DNA of 40,485 nucleotides from Clostridiaceae bacterium (GTDB lineage Bacteria > Bacillota > Clostridia > TANB77 > CAG-508). The notes under the pieces were generated by a model. The model was given only the letters and a program-made list of their open reading frames with translations. It had not been told where the DNA came from and ran no database searches. Shown piece by piece: positions 17,319-26,354 of the stretch. The stretch lies in NCBI GenBank assembly GCA_012513065.1, contig JAAZCX010000002.1, positions 1 through 40,485 on the forward strand, in the 5' to 3' direction. How positions within the stretch are numbered: position 1 is the first letter of the stretch; each line of letters opens with the position of its first letter. The translations under genes and the position numbers were made by a program.

Positions 17319-19418
17319 TTGAAAAATTTTATAAAAAAAGGGAATAATACAAAATTAAAATTAATAATAGCATTTGTGATATCTATAATCATATCAACAG
17401 CATTAGTTGTTATTATGCCATTAAAAATATGGGATAGACTTCCTATTTTTACAATAATTATTATGTTCGCATTTTTACATATGATATTACCTGTAAAAAG
17501 CATATATGAATTTATATATAAAAAGAGATATTTATTGGCATTAATAATATTTGCCTATATATTAATTATGTCATACTCAGGTTCATCTATAGGTATTTAT
17601 AAACATGCTATACAAGCAGAAGCAGAAAGTGTTTATTATGGACCAGTTTTAGGCCATTCTAGAGGTATAAGAAGTGATGAATGGAATGTATCAACACCAA
17701 TTGCTATATCACAAAATGTTGGAGAAAATCAATACCAATACAACAGTGATAAATTAAGAGGTTCAGATTCTACAGATGTATTATCAATTATGGGAGCACC
17801 AGTACTTGATATTACAATATTGGGTAAACCATTTAATATAGGATATTTAATTTTCGGAGCAGAAAGAGGATTATCATTTTCTTGGTATGGAAAAGTATTA
17901 GCACTTATACTTGTATCATTTGAATTTTTTATGCTAATAACAAATAAGAAAAAACTAGTATCTATGTTTGGAATGATTTTAGTTGTATTTTCAGCTGCAA
18001 CACAGTGGTGGAATATGACAGAAGTAATGATATGGGGAATGTTAGCACTAGTACTAATTGATAAATTTATGCTGACAGAAAAATTAAAAGTAAAAATTGC
18101 TTGTGCAATTGGTATTTTAATTAGTGCTATCTCATATGTATTTATCTTTTATCCAGCATGGCAAATACCATTTGCATATATTTATTTAGCTATATTTATA
18201 TGGATTATGATAAAAAACTGGAAACAATATAAAATTAATTTTAAAGATATATTAATGGTTATATTAGTTATATTAGCAGTTGCAGGAATCTTTTTACATT
18301 ATTATATTAATTCTAAAGATACATTAAATGTAGTAACAAGTACAGCTTATCCAGGAGAACGTTTTGAATTAGGAGGAAATGCAGATAATGTAGTATTTTC
18401 ATATGTTTACTCATTCTTATTCCCTTATACAAAAATGGATAATCCTTGTGAACTATCAGGAATGTTATCTTTATTCCCAATACCTATGATAGCTGCTATG
18501 GTATTTCTAATAAGAAATAAGAAAAAAGGAATCAAATCATTTTTAATTCCAATGTTACTTATAAATATATTATTTTCTGTATGGGCTTTAGTACAAACAA
18601 ATGAAATATTTGCTAGATTCACATTATTATATATGGTACCAGCAAGTAGACTTGCAGTACCATTAGGATTAGCGCAAATAATATTAATGATATATGTTAT
18701 GGGACATTGTGAAAAAGAAGATAAATTAATAGGAAAAAATACTGCAATAGTCTTATCTGTAATAGCTAGTGTTATAATACTAAGTATTGCAATAAAAACA
18801 GATAGAGAAAATGTAATGGGAGAATTAAAAAGCTATATATGTGGAATTATTGTATTAGTATCAACATTCTTATTATTTACAACAAATAAAGAAAAAAATA
18901 AAGAAAAATTAATTGGATTATTAATTCCTATTGCTCTTTTAACTGGAGCAACAGTAAATCCTATACAAAAAGGAATTAGTGTTTTAAAAGAAAAACCAAT
19001 AGCTAAAAAAGTACAAGAAGTTATTGCAAACGATCCAGAAAATAATGTATGGGTATCAGAAGTATTTCCTAATTATTTCCTAGCAAGTGGAGCAAAAGTA
19101 ATAAATTCAGTACATGCATATCCAAATTTTGAATTCTTTAAAACAGCATTAGGTGAAGAAGAATTTGAAAAAGAAGAAATTAAAAAAATATATAACAGAT
19201 ATATTCATGTAAATATTTACGTTAACGATACTGAAAATTCAATAACATTAGTGGGACAAGATTGTGCATTATTAAGAATTACTCCAGAAAGGTTGAAAGA
19301 ATTAAAAGTTAAATATATTATAACAAATAGAGAAATAGAACAATATACAACAGATGAAGTTAAGATAGATCAAATATACTCTGAAAAAGATATAATGATT
19401 TATAGTTTAAATTATTAA
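17319..19418 (+). CDS. Large polytopic membrane protein, GT-C-like
   Basis: The protein has about 699 residues. Two N-terminal helices are followed by an extracytoplasmic loop with ESVYYGPVLGHSRGIRSDEW, then roughly ten further helices to about residue 540 and a C-terminal soluble domain of about 150 residues. This layout fits GT-C membrane glycosyltransferases, which use polyprenyl-phosphate sugars outside the cell; the SDEW segment in the first loop would hold the catalytic acid. A TTG start at 17319 is preferred because GGAGG (17306-17310) lies 8 nt before it, whereas ATG 17304 overlaps that site. The next two genes encode a polyprenyl-sugar synthase-like enzyme and a DUF2304 protein, which supports this reading. 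It could instead be a polymerase. Confidence 0.7.
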   Translation: MKNFIKKGNNTKLKLIIAFVISIIISTALVVIMPLKIWDRLPIFTIIIMFAFLHMILPVKSIYEFIYKKRYLLALIIFAYILIMSYSGSSIGIYKHAIQAEAESVYYGPVLGHSRGIRSDEWNVSTPIAISQNVGENQYQYNSDKLRGSDSTDVLSIMGAPVLDITILGKPFNIGYLIFGAERGLSFSWYGKVLALILVSFEFFMLITNKKKLVSMFGMILVVFSAATQWWNMTEVMIWGMLALVLIDKFMLTEKLKVKIACAIGILISAISYVFIFYPAWQIPFAYIYLAIFIWIMIKNWKQYKINFKDILMVILVILAVAGIFLHYYINSKDTLNVVTSTAYPGERFELGGNADNVVFSYVYSFLFPYTKMDNPCELSGMLSLFPIPMIAAMVFLIRNKKKGIKSFLIPMLLINILFSVWALVQTNEIFARFTLLYMVPASRLAVPLGLAQIILMIYVMGHCEKEDKLIGKNTAIVLSVIASVIILSIAIKTDRENVMGELKSYICGIIVLVSTFLLFTTNKEKNKEKLIGLLIPIALLTGATVNPIQKGISVLKEKPIAKKVQEVIANDPENNVWVSEVFPNYFLASGAKVINSVHAYPNFEFFKTALGEEEFEKEEIKKIYNRYIHVNIYVNDTENSITLVGQDCALLRITPERLKELKVKYIITNREIEQYTTDEVKIDQIYSEKDIMIYSLNY

Positions 19419-19476
19419 AAATGAGGTTTATAGATAAATCCATAAAATCTAAATTAGTAAAGTAGTAGAGGTAAAA

Positions 19477-20190
19477 ATGAAAGTACTATTAATTATACCA
19501 GCTTACAATGAAGAAGAAAATATTTTAAGAGTATGTAGAACAATTGAAGAATATAGTAAAGAAATTGATTATATTGTTGTTAACGACGGATCAAAAGATA
19601 ATACTTTAAAAATATTAGAAGAAAATAATTTAAAACACATAAATTTGATTAATAATTTAGGAATAGGTGGAGCAGTACAAACTGGTTATAAATATGCATA
19701 CGAAAACAATTATGATATAGCAATCCAATTTGATGGTGATGGACAACATGATGTACGTTATTTAGCTGATATTTGTGAACCTATTCTAAATAATAAAGCA
19801 AATATGGTAATTGGAACTAGATATTTAGATAAAAGTGCAAGTGAATTCCAATCTACATTTATGAGAAGATTGGGTGGAAATATAATTTCTTTTTTTATAA
19901 AAAAATGTACAAAGAAAAAAATAACAGATCCTACTTCAGGTTTTAGAGCTGCAGATAAAAAAATAATAGAAGAATTTGCAAAAGAATATCCAACTGAATA
20001 CCCAGAACCAGAGTCAACTACTTGTATGTTGTGCAAAGGATATAAAATAACAGAAGTACCAGTTAATATGAATGAGCGTATTGGTGGACAATCTTCTATT
20101 AGATTATTAAAAACAGCTGATTATATGATAAAAGTTTGTTTAGCAATTATCATAGATACAACAAATCTAAAAAAGAAGAAGGTGAAATAA
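19477..20190 (+). CDS. Family 2 glycosyltransferase, polyprenyl-phosphate sugar synthase-like
   Basis: This 237-residue GT2 enzyme resembles dolichyl-phosphate mannose synthase-type proteins, which load a sugar onto a polyprenyl phosphate at the inner membrane face. It shows IIPAYNEEENI (6-16), YIVVNDGSKDNT (32-43) and FDGDGQHD (about 88-95), plus DPTSGFRAADKKI. It lacks the two C-terminal membrane helices of GtrB. The DUF2304 gene begins one base after its stop codon, and this pair recurs in many bacterial glycan loci, where DUF2304 presumably anchors the enzyme. The sugar is not known. Confidence 0.88.
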   Translation: MKVLLIIPAYNEEENILRVCRTIEEYSKEIDYIVVNDGSKDNTLKILEENNLKHINLINNLGIGGAVQTGYKYAYENNYDIAIQFDGDGQHDVRYLADICEPILNNKANMVIGTRYLDKSASEFQSTFMRRLGGNIISFFIKKCTKKKITDPTSGFRAADKKIIEEFAKEYPTEYPEPESTTCMLCKGYKITEVPVNMNERIGGQSSIRLLKTADYMIKVCLAIIIDTTNLKKKKVK

Positions 20191-20191
20191 T

Positions 20192-20554
20192 ATGCAACTA
20201 ACATTAAGAATAGCTTTAATAATTTTAACTTTAATATATTTATTTTATATATTTAAGTCTATAAAAAATAAAAAAATACAAATATCTTTTTCAATTTTTT
20301 GGGTTTTTACAGCTTTTATTTTAATAATAGCAATAGCGATTCCTAACTTAATACAAAATATATCTAATTTTTTAGGATTTACACTTACAACAAATATGAT
20401 ATTTTGCGTAACAATATTTATTGCATTTTATTTAATTTTTAATTTAACAACAATCTTATCAAAAGAAAATAAAAAGAATGTAAATTTAATACAAGAAATA
20501 TCAATCTTAAAAAAGAGAGTTGAAGATTTAGAAAAAAAACAGGAGGAAAAATAA
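20192..20554 (+). CDS. DUF2304 small membrane protein
   Basis: This 120-residue protein has three hydrophobic helices (about 3-22, 30-51 and 62-90) and a charged coiled-coil C-terminus (about 92-120). This is the DUF2304 layout, usually encoded next to a polyprenyl-sugar synthase as here. It probably anchors or regulates that enzyme at the membrane. The ribosome site (AAGAAGG) lies inside the preceding gene, so translation is coupled. Its own 3' end contains the AGGAGG of hldE. Confidence 0.85.
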   Translation: MQLTLRIALIILTLIYLFYIFKSIKNKKIQISFSIFWVFTAFILIIAIAIPNLIQNISNFLGFTLTTNMIFCVTIFIAFYLIFNLTTILSKENKKNVNLIQEISILKKRVEDLEKKQEEK

Positions 20555-20557
20555 ATT

Positions 20558-22009
20558 ATGAATCTTATAGAACAATTAGATAATATACAAAAAAAAAATG
20601 TATTAGTAATAGGCGATATAATGTTAGATAGATACTATTTTGGAACATCTAATAGGATATCTCCAGAAGCTCCTGTTCCAGTACTAAAAAAGAAAAAAGA
20701 AAAAATGGTTTTAGGTGGAGCTGCAAATGTATCTATAAACATAAAAAAAGCCAAACAAAATGTAGCTATAATAAGTCTTATAGGAAATGATAATGATGGA
20801 GAAACATTAACAAAAATATTAAAAGAAAATGATATAGATACAAGTTTATTAATAAAAGATAAAGATAGATGTACTATTGTAAAAAATAGATTCATTGGAC
20901 AAAATAATATTCAAATGTTTAGATTTGATGAAGAGATTGAAGCTAAAATATCTAATAATATTAATGAAAAATTAATTGAATTATTAGAAAAAAATATTAG
21001 TAAATTTGATATTGTTGTAATATCTGATTATAATAAAGGACTTTTAAACGTTAATAATACTAGTAAAATAATAGATATTGCAAATAAAAATAATATAAAA
21101 ACATTAATAGATGTAAAAGAACCTAATTATGAGAAATATAAAAATTCTTTTTTGATAAAACCAAATTTATCAGAATTACATGATATAACAAAAATGCCAG
21201 TTGATACAGAAGAACAAATAGAAGTAGCAGCAAAGGAACTTTTAAAAAATACATCATGCAAATATGTACTTGCTACAAGAGGAAAAGATGGAATGACACT
21301 AGTATCAAGTGATGGAGAAACTAATAATATTAAATGTGAAACAAGAGAAGTTTATGATGTTACAGGTGCTGGAGATACAGTTATATCATATTTGGCAGTA
21401 GGATTAAGCAATAATATTCCAATAAAGGACGCTATACAAATTTCAAATTATGCAGCAGGTGTGGGAGTTTCAAAAATGGGTACATATGCTGTTAAAATTG
21501 ATGAAATAAAAAAATATGTATTAGATGTAAATGATACTGAATATGAAGAAAAAATAGTAACTGCAGAACAATTACAAAAAATATTAAAAGAAAAAGATAA
21601 TAAAAAAGTAGTATTTACTAATGGATGTTTTGATATTTTTCATGTAGGACATGCAAGATATTTAAGACAAGCATCAAAATTAGGAGACATACTAATAGTA
21701 GGAGTAAACTCAGATAATTCTGTAAAAAGATTAAAAGGAGAATCACGACCAATAATCCCTGAAAATGAAAGAATGGAACTTTTAGCAGCATTAGAATTTG
21801 TATCTTATGTTGTTAAATTTGAAGAAGACACCCCTTATAATATTATAGAAAAAATAAAACCCAATATAATAACAAAAGGTGGAGATTATAATAAAGAAGA
21901 TGTAGTTGGTAAAGATATAGTAGAATCTTATGGAGGAGAAGTTGTAATATGTCCTTTTATAGATAGTAGATCTACAACTAATATAATAAAAAAAATTAAG
22001 GGAGAATAA
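20558..22009 (+). CDS. hldE: Bifunctional heptose-7-phosphate kinase / heptose-1-phosphate adenylyltransferase
   Basis: HldE phosphorylates D-glycero-D-manno-heptose 7-phosphate at C1. After GmhB removes the 7-phosphate, it adds AMP to give ADP-heptose. The 483-residue protein has both halves. The PfkB-type kinase (1-320) shows VLVIGDIMLDRY (15-26), LGGAANV (52-58) and the catalytic TGAGDT (269-274). The adenylyltransferase (about 345-483) shows VVFTNGCFDIFHVGHARYL from about 351, with the HxGH nucleotide-binding motif. The length agrees with fused enzymes of Gram-negative bacteria (about 475). It is followed by gmhA and gmhB, completing the pathway. Its AGGAGG lies within the DUF2304 gene. 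No hldD epimerase gene is visible, so the product would be the D,D form of ADP-heptose. Confidence 0.95.
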   Translation: MNLIEQLDNIQKKNVLVIGDIMLDRYYFGTSNRISPEAPVPVLKKKKEKMVLGGAANVSINIKKAKQNVAIISLIGNDNDGETLTKILKENDIDTSLLIKDKDRCTIVKNRFIGQNNIQMFRFDEEIEAKISNNINEKLIELLEKNISKFDIVVISDYNKGLLNVNNTSKIIDIANKNNIKTLIDVKEPNYEKYKNSFLIKPNLSELHDITKMPVDTEEQIEVAAKELLKNTSCKYVLATRGKDGMTLVSSDGETNNIKCETREVYDVTGAGDTVISYLAVGLSNNIPIKDAIQISNYAAGVGVSKMGTYAVKIDEIKKYVLDVNDTEYEEKIVTAEQLQKILKEKDNKKVVFTNGCFDIFHVGHARYLRQASKLGDILIVGVNSDNSVKRLKGESRPIIPENERMELLAALEFVSYVVKFEEDTPYNIIEKIKPNIITKGGDYNKEDVVGKDIVESYGGEVVICPFIDSRSTTNIIKKIKGE

Positions 22010-22015
22010 ATAACG

Positions 22016-22594
22016 ATGAAAGATAAAGTAAAAGATTGTTTTTTACAAAGTATCGAATGTAAGAAAAAAATACTAGAAGATAATATTCTATTAGATAATG
22101 TAGTTAAGATAGCTGAAAAAATAATTGAAGCATATAAAACAGGACATAGAGTTTATATATGTGGGAATGGTGGATCAGCAGCTGATTCACAACATTTTGC
22201 AGCGGAGCTTGTAGGAAGATTTATTATAGAAAGAAAAGGATTACCAGCAACTGCATTTACAACAGATAGTAGTATATTAACAGCTATAGGAAATGATTAT
22301 GGATATGATACTGTTTTTAAAAGACAAGTAGAAGCATTGGTAGAAAAAGATGATATATTTATTGTAATTAGTACAAGTGGAAATTCAGCAAATTTAGTAT
22401 TAGCTTTAAATGAAGCAAAGAAAATAGGAGCAACAACTATTGGACTTCTTGGAAAAACAGGAGGAAAATGCAAAGAATTTTGCGATATACCAGTTGTAGT
22501 TGATTGGACAAATACTCCAAATATACAAGAAGCTCATATTACAATAATACATATAATATGTAAAATGGTGGAAGATAAATTATATGAAAAATAA
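22016..22594 (+). CDS. gmhA: Sedoheptulose 7-phosphate isomerase
   Basis: GmhA converts sedoheptulose 7-phosphate to D-glycero-D-manno-heptose 7-phosphate, the first step to ADP-heptose. The 192-residue SIS-domain protein shows [18 protein letters not shown] (48-65), GRF(I), and [12 protein letters not shown] (about 122-133), all typical of GmhA; the family length is about 190. It starts 6 nt after hldE, with a ribosome site (AGGGAG) at the end of that gene, and overlaps gmhB by 11 nt, so the three are translated together. Confidence 0.96.
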   Translation: MKDKVKDCFLQSIECKKKILEDNILLDNVVKIAEKIIEAYKTGHRVYICGNGGSAADSQHFAAELVGRFIIERKGLPATAFTTDSSILTAIGNDYGYDTVFKRQVEALVEKDDIFIVISTSGNSANLVLALNEAKKIGATTIGLLGKTGGKCKEFCDIPVVVDWTNTPNIQEAHITIIHIICKMVEDKLYEK

Positions 22595-23130
22595 AGCAAT
22601 TTTTTTAGATAGAGATGGAACAATAAATATAGAAAAAAACTATTTGTATAAAATCGAAGACTTTGAATTTGAAACGGGAGTAATAGAAGCATTAAAAATA
22701 TTACAAAAATTAGATTTCAAATTAATAATAATATCTAATCAATCTGGAATAGAAAGAGAATATTATACTAAACAAGATGCAGATAAACTTTTTAATTATA
22801 TGGTAAATAAATTAAAAGAAAATGGGATAAATATTGATAAATATTATTATTGCCCACATTATAAAGAAGAATGTAATTGTAGAAAACCTAAGTTAGGTTT
22901 ATTTTACGAAGCTAAAAAAGACTTTAATATTGATTTTGCACGGAAGCTATGCAATAGGAGATAAATTAAGGGATTTATCAATTTGTGAAAAAGAACAAGT
23001 AAAAGGTTTTTTAATAATTAAAAATGAAACAGAAAAAAGCGAAAATATTGAAAAACATAAAAACATAAAAATATGTAACGATATTTTAGAAGCGTCTTAT
23101 ATGATAGCCAATGAAAAGAATGGAAGGTAA
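22584..23130 (+). CDS. gmhB: Heptose-1,7-bisphosphate 7-phosphatase, with internal +1 shift at CGGA
   Basis: GmhB removes the 7-phosphate from heptose bisphosphate, between the two HldE reactions. Read without a shift, the frame stops at 22964 and loses the last third. Skipping C 22941 gives a complete protein of 181 residues, the usual family size. It has the HAD motif FLDRDGT (D9, D11), SNQSG (51-55), the zinc ligands C90, H92, C97 and C99, and then motif [10 protein letters not shown] (123-130), which lies after the shift. The junction reads DFNIDFA-G-SYAIGD; GmhB relatives have one residue at that place, usually K, R or G. An active enzyme requires the shift, because the metal-binding D126 follows it. 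It could be a true pseudogene, but three sister sites argue otherwise. Confidence 0.85.
22938..22944 (+). other. +1 recoding site 1: GCA-C-GGA in gmhB
   Basis: GCA is followed by CGG in the incoming frame, and the true downstream frame begins with GGA. Skipping C 22941 restores gmhB. Without it, TAA is met 7 codons after the CGG. No Shine-Dalgarno-like stimulator precedes it. Confidence 0.8.
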
Positions 23131-23136
23131 ACAAAG

Positions 23137-24297
23137 ATGGAAATAGCAAATCCAAAGAAAGTTAAATTAATAAAAAAAGTAAGCAATTTTTGTTCAATTT
23201 TTTATCATACAAAGAAAGTAGAAGAAAAAATAGATTTTGAAAAAGCAAAAGAAATATTAATATTTGATCCTTCACTAATTGGAGATACAATAATGATAAT
23301 GCCATTTTTACAAGTAGTAAAAAGTAATTTTAAAAATGCAAAAATTACTTTTTTATGTGCTTCACATGCTAAAACAATTTTGAAAAATACTAATTTAGTT
23401 GATGAATTTATTATCTGTAATGGCTATAAATCTTTTGTATCAATAAAAAATATAATAAAAGATTTTGGACATTTGAAAAAAGTACTAAAAGAAATAAATA
23501 AAAAAGAATATGATATTGCAATAGAACCAAGAGGAGATTTTAGATATATTTTTTATATGCATTATATTAATGCAAAAAGAAAGATAAGTTTTAACTATTC
23601 TGGAGGAGAATGCTTTCTAACAGATGTAATACCAATGCCTGAAAATTACCAAACAACACATACAACTGATGATAAATTATACTTAATGAAAATGTTAGGA
23701 GCTAAAATAGAAAAAGAAGATATAAATCCAACCCTTCCAATAACAGATGAAATGAAAAAGATGAAAGAAGAATTTATAAAACAAAATAATCTTCAAGATT
23801 ATAAAATAATAGGAATTCATCCAGGAGCAAGAGAAAAAATAAGAAGATTTGAAAAATTCGATGAATTACTACAAAAGATATATGAAAATAGCCCAAAAAC
23901 AGCTTTCATTGTTTATGAAGGAGTAAATGAGGAAGAAGCCGCAAATAAAGTTGTTGAAGGAGCTAACAAATGTGGTGCAAAAGTATTTCATATGAAATCT
24001 AATTTAGAGGAATATTTTAAAAGAATTACTTTTTCAGATGCTATAATATGCAATGATAGTAGTGCGGCACATATCGCAAATGCATATAAAATACCGACAA
24101 CAGTAATGTATGGACCAGTTAATCCAGAAGGAGTGAGACCATATAATAACACTACAGCAACTTTAAATTGCATAACTATTCCTTTGAAATGCAAACCATG
24201 TTATTCAACAGAAATATGTCCTGTTGGTACTTATGAATGTTTCAATAATATTAATATAGATGATGTAGCAATTACTGTTTTAAAATCAATAAAATAA
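23137..24297 (+). CDS. Family 9 glycosyltransferase (heptosyltransferase-like)
   Basis: This 386-residue protein resembles ADP-heptose:glycan heptosyltransferases (GT9, WaaC/WaaF type). It has two Rossmann domains of the GT-B fold. Visible features are DPSLIGDTIMIMPFL (about 48-62), the donor-site region IIGIHPGAREKIRRFEKF (about 228-245) and ICNDSSAAHIANAYKIPT (about 305-322) followed by YGPVNPEGVRPY. The C-terminal CKPCYSTEICPVG segment with paired cysteines recurs in the family. It lies directly after hldE-gmhA-gmhB, which supports ADP-heptose as its donor. In this Gram-positive setting the acceptor must be a wall or capsular glycan rather than lipid A core. Confidence 0.92.
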   Translation: MEIANPKKVKLIKKVSNFCSIFYHTKKVEEKIDFEKAKEILIFDPSLIGDTIMIMPFLQVVKSNFKNAKITFLCASHAKTILKNTNLVDEFIICNGYKSFVSIKNIIKDFGHLKKVLKEINKKEYDIAIEPRGDFRYIFYMHYINAKRKISFNYSGGECFLTDVIPMPENYQTTHTTDDKLYLMKMLGAKIEKEDINPTLPITDEMKKMKEEFIKQNNLQDYKIIGIHPGAREKIRRFEKFDELLQKIYENSPKTAFIVYEGVNEEEAANKVVEGANKCGAKVFHMKSNLEEYFKRITFSDAIICNDSSAAHIANAYKIPTTVMYGPVNPEGVRPYNNTTATLNCITIPLKCKPCYSTEICPVGTYECFNNINIDDVAITVLKSIK

Positions 24298-24312
24298 TGG
24301 AGTGAAAAATAT

Positions 24313-25542
24313 ATGACTAAGGATAAAAAAAATATAATTTGGAATATAATAGGTGCAACTGCTAATGCGTTCAATTCATTGTTTTTTGCAATAATAGTTA
24401 CGAGAATTAATGGAATTAATGATGGTGGAATTTTTACATATTCATTTGCAACAGCTTGTTTACTATATATGATTGGCGTTTATTCAGGAAGAACATTTCA
24501 AGTAACAGATATTACTAACAAAAATTCAGATTCAGATTATATATATCACAGAGCAATAACCTGTGTTGTAATGATATTAATATCAATTGCATTTGTTTTT
24601 ATAAAACAATATGATATGTATAAATCAATAATTTTTGTATTATTATGTGGGTATAAATGTATAGAAGCATTTAGTGAAAGTCTTTATGCTGTTGTTCAAA
24701 AAGGCGATTTACTTTATAAAGTTGGAAAATCAATGTTTTTTAAAGCTTTCATATCAGTTATAGCATTTTTAATAATTGACTTATTAACTAAAAATTTAAT
24801 TGCATCATGCATTAGTATAGTACTTATAAATATTATAATATTATTGGTATATGATTCGAAAAACATAAAAGAAGTAAAATTTATAAAAACAAAATTTTCA
24901 AAAAATTCAATTATTAGACTATTTAAAATAGGATTTTTTACATTTACATTAACATTTCTTGCAAATTATCTGATAAATGCACCAAGATATGCAATTGACG
25001 ATATATTAACTAATGATTTACAAACTATATTTGGAATTATAATAATGCCAGCAACACTTATGGCATTACTTGGTCAATACATAATTCAACCATCTTTAAT
25101 AAAATTATCAGAATGTATAAAAGATAAAAAATATATTGAATTTAAAAGTATAATAAAAAAATTAATAATGATTATTGGAGTATTAGGAATTATAGTAATA
25201 TTTGGAGCTTATATATTGGAAATGCCAGCATTAAAATTAATATATGGAGTAGAGCTAAGTCCTTATTTTAATGGAATGATGATAATAATAATAGGTTCTG
25301 TTTTATATAGTTTAAGTACAATATTATCAGCTATATTAATTGCAATGAGAAAAACAGTAGGACAAGCAATTATTTATGCTATAACAGCAATATTTACAAC
25401 AATTATGTCTTATATATTAGTTCAAAAATATCAAATATTTGGAGCTAGTATGACTTATTTTATAACAATGGTAAGTACAGCAATTTTATTTTTCATATAT
25501 CTATGTTATGGTATTAAAAAATACAAAAAAGAATGGAATTAA
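24313..25542 (+). CDS. Wzx-like oligosaccharide flippase
   Basis: This 409-residue polytopic protein has about twelve hydrophobic helices across its whole length and the layout of the MATE/MOP-superfamily polysaccharide flippases (Wzx, RfbX). Such proteins move undecaprenyl-pyrophosphate-linked oligosaccharides to the outer membrane face. The N-terminal segment NIIWNIIGATANAFNSLFFA and the following GGIFTYSFA match the usual start of the family. It lies between the heptosyltransferase and a GT2 gene with 15-26 nt gaps. Its presence beside a Wzm/Wzt exporter suggests that two glycans, or a main chain and a separately flipped unit, are handled by the locus. Confidence 0.88.
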   Translation: MTKDKKNIIWNIIGATANAFNSLFFAIIVTRINGINDGGIFTYSFATACLLYMIGVYSGRTFQVTDITNKNSDSDYIYHRAITCVVMILISIAFVFIKQYDMYKSIIFVLLCGYKCIEAFSESLYAVVQKGDLLYKVGKSMFFKAFISVIAFLIIDLLTKNLIASCISIVLINIIILLVYDSKNIKEVKFIKTKFSKNSIIRLFKIGFFTFTLTFLANYLINAPRYAIDDILTNDLQTIFGIIIMPATLMALLGQYIIQPSLIKLSECIKDKKYIEFKSIIKKLIMIIGVLGIIVIFGAYILEMPALKLIYGVELSPYFNGMMIIIIGSVLYSLSTILSAILIAMRKTVGQAIIYAITAIFTTIMSYILVQKYQIFGASMTYFITMVSTAILFFIYLCYGIKKYKKEWN

Positions 25543-25568
25543 AATGTAAAAATTAAGGGGATAAAAAT

Positions 25569-26333
25569 ATGAAAATATCAATAATCACAGCAACATATAA
25601 TTCGGAAAAAACATTAAAAGACACATTAGAATCAGTATTAAAACAAACATATAAAGATTATGAACATATTATAGTGGATGGATTATCAAAAGATTCTACT
25701 GTGCAAATTGTAAAAGAATATAAAGAAAAATATAATGGAAAGCTAAGATATATTAGTGAAAAAGATAGTGGAATTTATGATGCAATGAATAAAGGAATAA
25801 AAATGGCAACAGGTGATATTATTGGATTATTAAATTCTGATGATATTTATGCAAATGAAAATGTTTTATCTAAAATTGCAGAGACTTTTAATAAAACAAA
25901 TTGTGATGGAACACATGCAAACCTAATTTTTATGGATGAAGAAACAATGTCTAAACCACAAAGAATATGGAATTCAAAAGTGATTGGAGATGTAAATAAA
26001 GGTTGGCATCCAGCTCATCCAACATTATATTTAAAAAAAGAAGTATATGATAAAATTGGATTATTTAACTTAAAATATAGAATTGTTGCAGATTACGATT
26101 TTATGATAAGAATGATGCTAGATAAAAGTATAAAATTACAATATATTGATGAATATATTGTGTATATGAGAGTTGGTGGAGCAAGTACAGATGGAATTAA
26201 AGGTTATATAAACAATATGAAAGAATCAACTAAAGCTCTAAAAAATAATAATATTAAATTTGCAACATTTGTAACATTAAGAAGAACAGTAAAAACGGTT
26301 TTACAAATGGTAAAGGCTAAAATTTTAAAATAA
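25569..26333 (+). CDS. Family 2 glycosyltransferase (WcaA/WcaE-like)
   Basis: This 254-residue GT2 enzyme shows KISIITATYNSEKTL (2-16), HIIVDGLSKDST (33-44), the SGIYDAMNKGIKMATGD block (67-83) and the metal-binding NSDD (89-92). GWHPAHPTLYLKKEVY and RIVADYDFMIRM follow. This pattern is typical of the colanic-acid WcaE-like subgroup, which adds single sugars to lipid-linked intermediates. It sits between the flippase and a GT4 gene. The short C-terminus has no membrane helix. The sugar is unknown. Confidence 0.9.
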   Translation: MKISIITATYNSEKTLKDTLESVLKQTYKDYEHIIVDGLSKDSTVQIVKEYKEKYNGKLRYISEKDSGIYDAMNKGIKMATGDIIGLLNSDDIYANENVLSKIAETFNKTNCDGTHANLIFMDEETMSKPQRIWNSKVIGDVNKGWHPAHPTLYLKKEVYDKIGLFNLKYRIVADYDFMIRMMLDKSIKLQYIDEYIVYMRVGGASTDGIKGYINNMKESTKALKNNNIKFATFVTLRRTVKTVLQMVKAKILK

Positions 26334-26354
26334 AAAAGATTGAAAGGGAATAAT

